DNA of 64,000 nucleotides. Source: Pseudonocardia phyllosphaerae. GTDB taxonomy: Bacteria > Actinomycetota > Actinomycetes > Mycobacteriales > Pseudonocardiaceae. The translations under genes and the position numbers were made by a program. Positions within the stretch are counted from its first letter, which is position 1; each line of letters starts with the position of its first letter. Where the stretch lies: positions 558,001 to 622,000 of the forward strand of contig NZ_JBKGXS010000002.1 of the NCBI RefSeq assembly GCF_046546475.1, written 5' to 3'. Shown here piece by piece: positions 15,196-23,576 of the stretch. The notes below the pieces were generated by a model. It worked only from the letters and a program-made list of their open reading frames with translations. It was not told the origin of the DNA and did not search any database.

Positions 15196-17775
15196 TCAGC
15201 GGTGCCCGTGGCAGGGCAGCCCCGCCGGGCGGCCCGCCCCACCGGTGTGGGTGCCGGGCCCCGGCCCCGCGACCGGCGCGGGCGCGGGGCGTGCGGTGCG
15301 GGCGCCCAGCACGACGTCGGGCAGCACCGCGCGCGGCGCGATCTCGAGGTACTCGCCGAACGGCGCGGCGCCGGGCTCGGCCGGGGCCACCACGAGCAGG
15401 TGGGTGCCCGCCTCCGGCGGGGCGACGGCGAAGTGGCCGCCGGCGTCGGTGACGGCGCGGTCGAGCTGCCGCCCGGCCCGGTCGACGAGCGTGACGGTCG
15501 CCGCCGCGGGCAGCCCGTCCGGGCCGCGCACGCGCCCGGACGCCGTCGCGCCGGCCTCGGGTTCGCTCCCGGCCGGGGTGACGAGCCCGAGCAGCGACTC
15601 CAGCTCGGCGGCCACCAGCCCGGCCTCGCGGGCCAGCGGGGCCAGCGGGTCACGGGCCCCGGCGAGCGTCACCACCAGCTCGACGACAGCCGTGTAGCTG
15701 CCCTCGGGAGGGCGCCGTCCGGCGGCGGCGTCGGTGAGCAGCTGCTCGAGCCGCGAGCATGCCGCGGTCAGCACCGCCGCGCCCGGCCCGCTGCCCGCGA
15801 CGCCGATCCGTTCGGTGGCCCGGGCGAGCCTGCGGGCGTGCTCGGCCAGCGCGGTGAGCGTCGTCAGCCGCCGCACGTTGTCCGGGTCGGTGACCCCGGT
15901 CCGGGTGCGGGACAGCGGGCGGCCCAGCAGCAGCGCCTGGTACAGCGCCGCGTCGAGCGCGCGGGCGGCGGCGCGCAGGTCGTCACGGGGCTCGGCCGGG
16001 CGGCGCAGCGCGTGGTCGACCCCCTGCAGCAGCCCGGCGAGTGCGGTGAGCAGTCCACGCCGGGCCGCGTCGGCGGCGACCCGGGTGCGGGTGGGCAGGA
16101 TCAGCGCCGACGCCAGGCAGCCGGCCAGGCCGCCGACGATCGTCTCCTCCAGCCGCAGCACCATCAGGTCCGGCGTGAAGCTGCCGAGCAGGGCGTACAG
16201 CTCACCCAGCAGCAGGGTCAGGAAGAAGATCATCAAGCTGTAGTAGAGCTTGAAGAAGTAGATCGCCCCGAAGATGCTGATCAGCACCACCGGCAGCACG
16301 ACCTGCGGGGAGGTCCCCAGCAGCGGGACCAGCGGGATCGCCAGGAGCAGCCCGAGCATCGTCCCGCCGATGCGGTGCGCGGCCTTTCGCAGCGTCTCCG
16401 CGACCGTCGAGGTACCGGCGAACGCCAGGAACGCCGCGAGGACCGCCCAGTAGTAGCGCTGCTCGGACAGCGCGTCGCCCACGACGATGGCGACGGTCGT
16501 GGCAGCGGCGACCTGGACCGCCTGCCGGGTGGTCAGCGAGATCCGCAGCGGGCCCTTCGGCTGCTCCGGGACCTGCTCGCCGTCCTCGGCGGCGGCGCTC
16601 TCCGCGGGCGGCTGGTGGATCTTCATGACGGTGCCCGCCGAGCCGGGCAGACCGCCGCCGAACAGCTGCACGGCCGGGACGAAGCCGTCCTCGCCCTCCT
16701 CGGCCCCGCCGGACGCGGCGGCCGTCCACTCGCCACGGGCCTGGGTCAGCAGCAGCGCGTCGGCCGCGAGCCGCTGCAGCCCCGCCGGGGCGTCCCCGGG
16801 CCGGGAGCCGGCGAGGCGCTCGGCGTGCCGGGTGAGGTCGTCCCACCGGCCGGCACGCAGTGCGGTCAGCACCTCGCGGGCCTCCTCGGGCGAGGTGATC
16901 GCCGCGGCGGGGACGGTGCGGGTGAGCGCGGCGGCGACCAGCTCGGCGTCGAACACCGAGCGGCGGACGGTGCGCGCGGCCTCGTCACCGGTGACGGCGT
17001 CGGGAGCGCCCAGCTGGCCGTCGATGACCAGGGCGCATTCGTTGAGCCGGGCGAGCAGGCTGCGCAGCCGCGCCGTCGCGCGGTCGTGCTCGGTGCTGCC
17101 GGGCTCGGCGTCCATGATCCGCAGGACGGTGCCCGCGACCCCGGAGATCCGGGCCTCGAACGAGCGCAGCATCCGCGCCAGCACCCGGTGGTTGCGGACC
17201 GGCATCAGCAGCAGCGACAGCACCATCACCCAGACGACGGCGACGACCACGGCGATCGCGACCCCGCCCAGCTGGGCGATGTGCATGTTCAGGAACAGGG
17301 CGAAGAAGTAGCCCATGAACCCGGCCATGCCGGCGCCGAAGTAGCGCAGCCCGAAGCGGCGCAACCACACCGCGACGAACGCGACGACGACGAACATCGC
17401 CAGCGACAGCAGCCGGTTCGCGTCGACCAGCACCGCGACGAGCGAGCCCGCCAGCAGGAAGGGCGGGAGCAGGCACAGTGTCAGCGCCTGCCCGCGCCGG
17501 GTGGCGTCGAGAACGCCCAGCGTCGCGAGGATCGCGACGACGCCGCCGAGCATCATCGGAACCATCGCGCTCGGCAGGCCCATGAGATGCGCGACGAGGA
17601 ACTCGACCAGCATCGCGGTGCCGATGGCGACGACGGAGCGGCCCGCGGTGCGCAGGCGGACCATGCCGGGGTCGGCGGCGACGAAGCGGTCCCGGGCACG
17701 ACGCAGCCGCGCCGGGATCCGGCGGGCACGCTCGTCACCCGGAGCGGGCGGGGCGGGGGTGGCGGGGGCGCTCAC
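15196..17775 (-). CDS. FUSC-family membrane protein with C-terminal regulatory-like beta domain
   Basis: This large (about 859-residue) protein has two hydrophobic blocks of several helices each (about 45-205 and 440-590), the typical duplicated FUSC/aromatic-acid exporter layout, separated by a soluble helical region. After a third soluble region, residues about 740-815 read as a carboxypeptidase-regulatory-like beta-sandwich (GRVRGPDGLPAAATVTLVD, then TDAGGHFAVAPPEAGTH), and the tail is Pro/Gly-rich ending in HGHR. FUSC proteins are thought to export small aromatic or hydrophobic acids. The GTG at 17775 is chosen because it precedes an Ala/Pro-rich cytoplasmic leader; a TTG at 17844 is the alternative. 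Confidence 0.8.
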   Translation of the reverse strand: MSAPATPAPPAPGDERARRIPARLRRARDRFVAADPGMVRLRTAGRSVVAIGTAMLVEFLVAHLMGLPSAMVPMMLGGVVAILATLGVLDATRRGQALTLCLLPPFLLAGSLVAVLVDANRLLSLAMFVVVAFVAVWLRRFGLRYFGAGMAGFMGYFFALFLNMHIAQLGGVAIAVVVAVVWVMVLSLLLMPVRNHRVLARMLRSFEARISGVAGTVLRIMDAEPGSTEHDRATARLRSLLARLNECALVIDGQLGAPDAVTGDEAARTVRRSVFDAELVAAALTRTVPAAAITSPEEAREVLTALRAGRWDDLTRHAERLAGSRPGDAPAGLQRLAADALLLTQARGEWTAAASGGAEEGEDGFVPAVQLFGGGLPGSAGTVMKIHQPPAESAAAEDGEQVPEQPKGPLRISLTTRQAVQVAAATTVAIVVGDALSEQRYYWAVLAAFLAFAGTSTVAETLRKAAHRIGGTMLGLLLAIPLVPLLGTSPQVVLPVVLISIFGAIYFFKLYYSLMIFFLTLLLGELYALLGSFTPDLMVLRLEETIVGGLAGCLASALILPTRTRVAADAARRGLLTALAGLLQGVDHALRRPAEPRDDLRAAARALDAALYQALLLGRPLSRTRTGVTDPDNVRRLTTLTALAEHARRLARATERIGVAGSGPGAAVLTAACSRLEQLLTDAAAGRRPPEGSYTAVVELVVTLAGARDPLAPLAREAGLVAAELESLLGLVTPAGSEPEAGATASGRVRGPDGLPAAATVTLVDRAGRQLDRAVTDAGGHFAVAPPEAGTHLLVVAPAEPGAAPFGEYLEIAPRAVLPDVVLGARTARPAPAPVAGPGPGTHTGGAGRPAGLPCHGHR

Positions 17776-17906
17776 CCGCGCCCTCGGACGGCCCCGCGCT
17801 CCCGGACGGCACTGATCAGCAGCAGATGTTGCACATGCTAACAATACCGTGCGTGATCCCCTCGCCTCCAGCCGCGGGTGCCGTCGGTCCGATCACCCCG
17901 GGACCG

Positions 17907-17978
17907 CCCGGTGATCACGAGCTGGGAAGGAATGCGGCCACCGTTGGCCGGATCCGCTCCCAACTCGTGATCACCGGG
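17907..17978. repeat. Long palindromic element, copy 1 (3' side of DUF559 gene)
   Basis: Outer arms of 21 bases (starting CCCGGTGATCACGAG and ending CTCGTGATCACCGGG) pair with one mismatch around an inner stem CGGCCA/TGGCCG. It aligns without gaps to the element at 18928-18996, exactly 1020 bases away. The stop codon of the neighbouring gene (17971-17973) lies inside the right arm. Confidence 0.85.
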
Positions 17979-18858
17979 GCAGCCGCCGACGTTCCAGGGC
18001 GTGCCGGACCTGGGCGACGACGCGGGCCGGCGCGGTCTGCAGCTCGTGCCAGGTCACGCGCAGCACGATCCACCCCGCGGTGACCAGCTCGTTGCTCTTG
18101 CGGCGGTCGCGGCGGAAGCGTTCGACGTCGCTGTGCCACGCCCAGCCGTCGAACTCGATCGCGACGCGTTCGGCCGGGAAGGCGAGATCGAGGGTGAAGG
18201 CACCGAACGGGTGCCCGAGGACCCAGCCCGAGATCCGGGCGTCGCGCAGGAGCCGCACCAGCCGGCGCTCGGCGGTCGAGGCCGCCCGGTCCCCCGCCGC
18301 GACGAGCAGGGCGCGGACGGCCGGGGCGCCGCGGGCACCTGCCATCCGGCACCACGCCTCGTACACCGCGTCGAAGGTGACCCATCGCTGCAGGGCGCGG
18401 TCGAGGAACGCCGCGCCGTCGTCGAGGGCGGCCGCCGCCTCGAGCGCGGTCAACGGTCGCGCGGTGACTCCGACGCCGCGGACGAATGCGCGGTCGACCG
18501 GTGCGAGATCGCGGCGACGCACCCGTGTCCCGGGCCGGGCGCCGCGAGTCACGGGACGCGGAACGGTCACGTCGACCGTCATCGGCGGGACGTCGAGCAT
18601 CCGGTGCCACCACGCCGCGGCCGCCCCGGACAGCACCGCTTCGTGCCCGGCCCACAACCAGGTGCCCCGGCAGCGGGCCGCCGTTCCGTACCGGTGGCCG
18701 CCACCGAGCAGGACTCCGGGATGTGGCGAGCGCCAACGGCCCTCGGCGATCCGCCTGCGCACCGTCCGCACGGAGAACCCGCAGCTCACCGCCTGCGCGA
18801 CGGTGGCGATCCCGTCCTGTGCCCGCAGTACCGCGTCCAGCTCCGCGTCCCGGCCCAT
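17971..18858 (-). CDS. AbiEi-like N-terminal plus DUF559/Vsr-like nuclease-fold protein
   Basis: This 295-residue protein has an N-terminal winged-helix-like segment (AQDGIATVAQAVSCGFSVRTVRRRI) of the type found in AbiEi-family antitoxins. Its C-terminal domain resembles DUF559/very-short-patch endonucleases: DLAFPAERVAIEFDGWAWHS with the acidic E-x-D pair, then RDRRKSNELVTAGWIVLRVTW. Actinobacteria carry many such genes and their role is unproven; a nuclease or defence function is inferred from fold only. The start could be ATG 18858 or GTG 18891. It is flanked on both sides by nearly identical long palindromes, and its stop codon lies within one of them. No toxin partner is adjacent. Confidence 0.8.
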   Translation of the reverse strand: MGRDAELDAVLRAQDGIATVAQAVSCGFSVRTVRRRIAEGRWRSPHPGVLLGGGHRYGTAARCRGTWLWAGHEAVLSGAAAAWWHRMLDVPPMTVDVTVPRPVTRGARPGTRVRRRDLAPVDRAFVRGVGVTARPLTALEAAAALDDGAAFLDRALQRWVTFDAVYEAWCRMAGARGAPAVRALLVAAGDRAASTAERRLVRLLRDARISGWVLGHPFGAFTLDLAFPAERVAIEFDGWAWHSDVERFRRDRRKSNELVTAGWIVLRVTWHELQTAPARVVAQVRHALERRRLPR

Positions 18859-18927
18859 CCGCGGACAGTGCAGGTGCCGCGCCGCCACCACACCCGGTTC
18901 CGCCCGACCCGTCGCATCCGCGAACGG

Positions 18928-18996
18928 CCGGTGATCACGACTTCGGAGGGAATGCGGCCAACCGTGGCCGGATCTCCTCCGAATCCGTGATCACGG
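18928..18996. repeat. Long palindromic element, copy 2 (5' side of DUF559 gene)
   Basis: It has the same architecture and length as copy 1: outer arms around CCGGTGATCACGA and CGTGATCACGG, arm segment TTCGGAGG pairing with CCTCCGAA, and an inner stem CGGCCA/TGGCCG. Bases that differ from copy 1 in one arm are largely matched by complementary changes in the other arm. Confidence 0.85.
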
Positions 18997-19005
18997 AGCC
19001 GACGG

Positions 19006-19863
19006 TCAGGTCGCGGAGTCGGCCAGGTCGTAGAGCCGGTGGGCCTCCTCGCCGAAGTGCGACTCGACGTTCGCGGCGGGGCCGCCGGTGATCGCGGCGG
19101 AGGTGACTCCGGTGACGAACCCGTTGCCGGAGCGCGCACCCGGCCCCGTCAGCCATGGCCCGCCGGACGCACCCGGGGTGAAGTCGCAGCCGACGCCGCT
19201 GGTGCCGTCCTCGAGGACGTCGGTGCGCCCGGAGCAGGTGCGCAGCGTCTCGCCGTCGTAGGGGGCCTCCGCGGGGTAGCCGAGCACCGTGACGTCGCGT
19301 TGCAGCGGGGACTCGAAGGCAATGCCCTCTGCCCCGACGACGTCCTGGATGCGCCGCCCGTCCCGGTCCGGGGAGATCCTCAGGAACGCGACGTCGTGGG
19401 TGGGGTCGACGTCGCGCAGACCGTCGTCGTCGGGCCGGGCGCCGGTGCCGGTGCGCCAGCCGCGCGGGACCCAGGCACCGTCGACACGCCAGACCCCCTC
19501 GGGTGCCGTGTGGTCACGGTAGCCGGGAGCGAACCGGGCGGTGCGGAGGTTGCCGTAGCGCCCGGCGGAGTAGACGCAGTGCGCCGCGGTCGCCACGACA
19601 CTGCGCGACCGGGACGCGACGACGGTCGCGGTGCAGCCCCAGTCCCCCACGATCAGCAGGCCGACGGTGCGGGTGCCGCGCCCGCGGGCCGGCGGCGCCT
19701 TCGCCGGTGCCACGTCCGCCACCGCGACCCGCCCGGTCCCCGCAGTCCCGGCGGACGCGCTCGCCGGCGGCACCGCGACCAGCGAGAACAGCAGGACGAG
19801 CACCCCCGCCCAGCCCACACGTCCCCGACGACTCCGTACCGCTGCCACGCCTCGCCCGACCAT
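19006..19863 (-). CDS. Secreted trypsin-like (V8/GluV8-type) serine peptidase
   Basis: This 285-residue exported protein has a signal peptide (VGWAGVLVLLFSLVAVPPASASA, about residues 16-38). The chymotrypsin-fold catalytic triad is intact: His in ATAAHCVYS, Asp in PTHDVAFLRI, and Ser in FTPGASGGPWL. Cys residues in GCTATV and HCVYS, and in RTCSG and VGCDF, are placed to form the usual disulfides. The ATG at 19863 with GGGGGAG upstream is preferred to the GTG 66 bases further up. It is a single gene. Family members resemble bacterial glutamyl endopeptidases and trypsin-like proteases; specificity is not predictable here. Confidence 0.9.
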   Translation of the reverse strand: MVGRGVAAVRSRRGRVGWAGVLVLLFSLVAVPPASASAGTAGTGRVAVADVAPAKAPPARGRGTRTVGLLIVGDWGCTATVVASRSRSVVATAAHCVYSAGRYGNLRTARFAPGYRDHTAPEGVWRVDGAWVPRGWRTGTGARPDDDGLRDVDPTHDVAFLRISPDRDGRRIQDVVGAEGIAFESPLQRDVTVLGYPAEAPYDGETLRTCSGRTDVLEDGTSGVGCDFTPGASGGPWLTGPGARSGNGFVTGVTSAAITGGPAANVESHFGEEAHRLYDLADSAT

Positions 19864-19992
19864 GGCTCCCCCATCACCGCGTGCGGCCGCCCGGAACGGA
19901 CGGCACCGGCACCCGCGGTCGCCCCGCATTCTGGATACCCCCTCCCGGGAGCCCTCGCAGCGTGCATCAGGGCGAATCCGTACGACCGATGA

Positions 19993-20008
19993 GATCCGGG
20001 CCCGGATC
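19993..20008. promoter_or_regulatory. 16-bp perfect palindrome upstream of DUF899 gene
   Basis: GATCCGGGCCCGGATC lies 37 bases before the DUF899 start and before its AGGAGG site, so it could be an operator. No matching regulator is adjacent. Confidence 0.35.
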
Positions 20009-20045
20009 CGGTCACCACTGACACGACCATCCGAGGAGGTTTCCG

Positions 20046-20771
20046 ATGACCGACACCACCGGGCACCGCGCCCCCGCCCTGCCGCCGATCGTCGACCGGG
20101 ACACCTGGCAGGCCGAGCTCGACGAGCTGCGCCGCCGGGAGAAGGCCGCCACCCGCGAGCTCGACGCCGTCGCCGCGCAGCGCCGCCGCATGCCGGCCGT
20201 GGAGATGCCCGACTACGTCCTCGACGGCCCGGACGGCCCCGTGCACCTGTACGAGCTGTTCGGCGACGCCACCCAGCTGATCGTCTACAACCACATGTTC
20301 ACGCCCGGGAACACCTGGCAGTGCGGCGGCTGCACCGGCTTCACCTCGCAGTTCACCCGGTTCGAGGGTCTCGCCGCGTTCGACGCCCGGTTCGTCGTCG
20401 TCACCCAGGGCCCGATCGACGAGGCGCTGGCCTACAAGCGCCGCGTCGGCAACCGGATGGACTGGTACTCCACCGCGCACAGCAGCTTCGGCAGCGACGT
20501 CGGCGCCCCGCCCGGCGGCGGATTCGCCGTCAACGTGTTCCTGCGCGACGGCGAGCGCGTCTACCGGACGTGGCACACCGACGGCCGTGGCACCGAGCAG
20601 CTGTCGTTCCTGTTCGGGCTGCTCGACACGCTGCCCTACGGCCGCCAGGAGGTCTGGCAGGACGTCCCCGACGGCTGGCCGCAGGGACCGACCTACTCCC
20701 GCTGGCTCGACTCGAAGGACATCGCCGCCGCCTACGGCGAGGAGCCGGGGGACGCCGTCACAGGAAGCTGA
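20046..20771 (+). CDS. DUF899 thioredoxin-like family protein
   Basis: This 241-residue protein has a strong GAGGAGG ribosome binding site. The N-terminus (WQAELDELRRREKAATRELD) and the central block YNHMFTPGNTWQCGGCTGFTSQF are the DUF899 hallmarks, with a CGGC pair in a thioredoxin-like position; SSFGSDVG and GERVYRTWHT follow. Function is unassigned; a redox or AhpC-like role is inferred from the fold. The 3' end overlaps the convergent aldehyde dehydrogenase gene by 14 bases, and a 16-bp perfect palindrome sits in its leader. Confidence 0.85.
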   Translation: MTDTTGHRAPALPPIVDRDTWQAELDELRRREKAATRELDAVAAQRRRMPAVEMPDYVLDGPDGPVHLYELFGDATQLIVYNHMFTPGNTWQCGGCTGFTSQFTRFEGLAAFDARFVVVTQGPIDEALAYKRRVGNRMDWYSTAHSSFGSDVGAPPGGGFAVNVFLRDGERVYRTWHTDGRGTEQLSFLFGLLDTLPYGRQEVWQDVPDGWPQGPTYSRWLDSKDIAAAYGEEPGDAVTGS

Positions 20772-22281
20772 CGTTCTGCGCCAGCGCCAGGTGCCCGGAG
20801 TAGTTGACCGTGGTCGTCGAGCGGCGCATGTAGGCCTTCCACGCGTCCGAGCCGGACTCGCGGCCGCCGCCGGTCTCCTTCTCCCCGCCGAACGCGCCGC
20901 CGATCTCCGCACCGGACGTGCCGATGTTGACGTTGGCGATGCCGCAGTCGGAGCCGTCGGCGGCCAGGAACCGCTCGGCCTCGGCCTGGTCGGTCGTGAA
21001 CACCGACGACGACAGCCCCTGCGGCACGTCGTTCTGCAGGGCGATCGCCTCGTCGAAGTCGTCGTAGGTGAGCACGTAGAGGATCGGTGCGAACGTCTCC
21101 TCCCGGACGACGCCGGTCTGGCCGGGCATCCGGACCAGCGCCGGTTCGACGTACTCACCGGGCCCGTCGAGGCGTCGCCCGCCGGTGACGACCTCGCCGC
21201 CCTCGGCCCGGGCCCGGTCGAGTGCCGCGGTCATGGCGTCGGCGGCTGCGGCGTTCACCAGCGGTCCGACCAGGGTCTTCTCGTCGTAGGGGTCGCCGAT
21301 CGGCAGCGACCGGTAGGCCGCGGCGATCCGGTCGACGAGCTCGTCGGCGACGTCGCGGTGCACGATCAGCCTGCGCAGCGTGGTGCAGCGCTGCCCCGCG
21401 GTGCCTGCGGCGGCGAACACGACGCCGCGCAGGGTCAGCTCCAGGTCCGCCGACGGCGTCACTATCGCGGCGTTGTTGCCGCCGAGCTCCAGCAGCGACC
21501 GGCCGAACCGAGCGGCGACCCGCGGCCCGACCTCGCGGCCCATCCGGGTCGATCCGGTGGCGGAGACGAGCGCGACCCGCGGGTCGTCGACCAGTGCCTC
21601 GCCGACGGCGCGGTCCCCGAGCAGCAGGTGGTGCAGCCCGCGCGGGGCGTCGACGGCCTCGATCGCGCGCTCCAGCAGCCGGGCCGCGGCGATCGACACC
21701 AGCGGCGTCGCCTCGGACGGCTTCCACAGCACCGGGTCCCCGCAGACCAGCGCGTTCGCGGTGTTCCACGCCCACACCGCGACCGGGAAGTTGAACGCCG
21801 AGATCACCCCGACGACGCCGAGCGGGTGCCAGGTCTCGGCGAGCCGGTGCCCGGGCCGCTCGGAGGCGATGGTGCGGCCGAACAGCTGCCGGGACTGCCC
21901 GACGGCCAGGTCACAGATGTCGATCATCTCCTGGACCTCGCCGAGCGCCTCGGAACCGATCTTCCCGGCCTCCAGGGTGACCAGGTCCGCGAGATCGGTC
22001 CGGTGCTCGCGCAGCAGGTCGCCGAAGACCCGGACCAGCTCGCCGCGCACCGGCGGCGGCGTGGTGCGCCAGGCCACGAACGCCTCCGCCGCGGCACCGA
22101 CCGCACTGCTCACCTCGTCCGGGGTGGTGGCGCGCAACGAGAACAGCGCGTCACCGGTGACCGGGGTCCGGGCGGTCAGCCCCTCGCCCTCGGGCAGTAC
22201 GGCCCCGACCCGCTCCAGGCTCACGCGGGCCCGCTCGCGCAGGTCGTCGCGGGTGGGCAGGCGCAGGGCGGTGTCGGTCAT
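20758..22281 (-). CDS. ALDH7-type aldehyde dehydrogenase (alpha-aminoadipic semialdehyde/P6C dehydrogenase-like)
   Basis: This 507-residue NAD(P)-dependent aldehyde dehydrogenase carries catalytic Cys in GTAGQRCTTLRR, general-base Glu in LLELGGNNA, and the NAD loop GSTRMGREV. The C-terminal block GGEKETGGGRESGSDAWKAY is diagnostic of the antiquitin/ALDH7 family, which oxidises L-2-aminoadipate-6-semialdehyde (piperideine-6-carboxylate) in lysine catabolism. No lysine aminotransferase is adjacent, so substrate assignment rests on family alone. ATG 22281 is directly preceded by AACGGAG. It is divergent from the second FUSC gene. Confidence 0.9.
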   Translation of the reverse strand: MTDTALRLPTRDDLRERARVSLERVGAVLPEGEGLTARTPVTGDALFSLRATTPDEVSSAVGAAAEAFVAWRTTPPPVRGELVRVFGDLLREHRTDLADLVTLEAGKIGSEALGEVQEMIDICDLAVGQSRQLFGRTIASERPGHRLAETWHPLGVVGVISAFNFPVAVWAWNTANALVCGDPVLWKPSEATPLVSIAAARLLERAIEAVDAPRGLHHLLLGDRAVGEALVDDPRVALVSATGSTRMGREVGPRVAARFGRSLLELGGNNAAIVTPSADLELTLRGVVFAAAGTAGQRCTTLRRLIVHRDVADELVDRIAAAYRSLPIGDPYDEKTLVGPLVNAAAADAMTAALDRARAEGGEVVTGGRRLDGPGEYVEPALVRMPGQTGVVREETFAPILYVLTYDDFDEAIALQNDVPQGLSSSVFTTDQAEAERFLAADGSDCGIANVNIGTSGAEIGGAFGGEKETGGGRESGSDAWKAYMRRSTTTVNYSGHLALAQNVSFL

Positions 22282-22414
22282 CGCGGGCTCCGTTCGTGAC
22301 GGTGGGTCGGGCTGCCGGGTACGGCGGTTCCGATCCTGCCCGGTCCGCGCACCGGGGTCACTCCCGTGGCAGCGCTCCTTATAGTTGTCCGACGTGCGAG
22401 GAGCAGGAAGCAGC

Positions 22415-23455
22415 GTGGCCCGGGAGCTCGTGCGGTTCGCCCCGCACGACGGAGCCCACCGGGCGGCGATCCGGTGCGCGGTCTCGGCCGGGGTGCCGAT
22501 GCTGGTGCTCCTGGCGACCGGCCGGCTGGACCTGGTCGGCGCCGCCGCGTTCGGCGCGTTCACCGCCATCTACGGGCGCAACCTCACCGTCCCGGGCCGC
22601 ACCCTCGTCCAGGGCGTCTGCGCGACGATCCTGACGCTGTGCGTCGCCGTCGGCGTTTCGGTCGCGCACCTGCCGGGGCAGCCGTGGACGGGGCTGCTGA
22701 TCCTGGCCGTCGTCGCCGGGCTGGTGACCGTGGCCGGGGAGACGGTCGGCTGGAAACCGGGCGGGCCGCTGTTCTTCGTGTTCGCCGCAGGCGCCTTCGT
22801 CGGGGCGCCGCCGATGCCGCCCGGTGAGGCGCTGGGCACCGTCGCGACGACCGCGGCGGTCGCGGCGTTCTCGGTGCTGGTCGGCAGTGCCGGTGCGGTG
22901 TTCGCCGCGCACGTGCGCGCCCGGCGGCCGCTGGTCGTCGCGGGCCCGCGGGCGGTGCTGGCGGCCGGGATGCCCACCGACATCCTGATCGCCTGCCTGG
23001 TCACGGTGCCGATCGCCGTCGGGCTCGGGGTGGAGCACACCTACTGGGCGCTGGTCGCCGCGGTCGTCCCGCTGTCGGTGCACGGCCGCCACGAGCGGGT
23101 CACCCGAGCGGTGCTGCGCGTCGCGGGGACCGCGGGCGGGCTCGTCGTCGCGGGCGGGCTGCTCGCGCTCGGCCTGCCGGTCTGGGGCGTGGCGGTGGTG
23201 GTCGTGGTTCTGCAGGCGTGCGCGGAGCTGTTCGTGCTGCGCAACTACGCCGCCGCGCTGCTGTTCATCACGCCGCTGGCGCTGCTGGTGAGCAACCTGG
23301 CCCATCCGCTGCCGCCGGTGGAGCTGCTGCTGGACCGCCTGGTCGCGACGGCCGTCGGCATCGTCGTCGCGCTGGTCGTGCTCGTGCTCCGCGACCGGTT
23401 CGACCGGCGCACCGACTCCCGCAACGGACGCAACGGCGACGAAACACCGGCGTAA
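22415..23455 (+). CDS. FUSC-family integral membrane protein
   Basis: This roughly 346-residue protein is almost entirely hydrophobic, with about ten membrane segments in two five-helix halves and a GAFTAIYGRN motif typical of the FUSC/aromatic acid exporter family near residue 50. It resembles a half-size version of the FUSC protein at 15196-17775, lacking the soluble domains. The GTG at 22415 has AGGAGCAGGAAG upstream; GTG 22394 and TTG 22385 are alternatives. The C-terminus is a short charged tail. The transported substrate is unknown. Confidence 0.8.
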   Translation: MARELVRFAPHDGAHRAAIRCAVSAGVPMLVLLATGRLDLVGAAAFGAFTAIYGRNLTVPGRTLVQGVCATILTLCVAVGVSVAHLPGQPWTGLLILAVVAGLVTVAGETVGWKPGGPLFFVFAAGAFVGAPPMPPGEALGTVATTAAVAAFSVLVGSAGAVFAAHVRARRPLVVAGPRAVLAAGMPTDILIACLVTVPIAVGLGVEHTYWALVAAVVPLSVHGRHERVTRAVLRVAGTAGGLVVAGGLLALGLPVWGVAVVVVVLQACAELFVLRNYAAALLFITPLALLVSNLAHPLPPVELLLDRLVATAVGIVVALVVLVLRDRFDRRTDSRNGRNGDETPA

Positions 23456-23576
23456 CCGCCGTCACAAGGACTGCTCCGGGCGTCAAAGCCAGTGCCCGCA
23501 GCGAAAAGCGCCACGGGGTCTCCTCCCGCCACTCTCGGTGCCTGACGCGCCACCCATCACGAGGCGGAGGAGCACC

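Noticed and set aside
23456..23576. Leader of the molybdopterin oxidoreductase considered as a molybdenum cofactor riboswitch
   Set aside because: At about 120 bases the conserved Moco-aptamer arrangement was not seen; no molybdenum gene other than the enzyme itself is adjacent.
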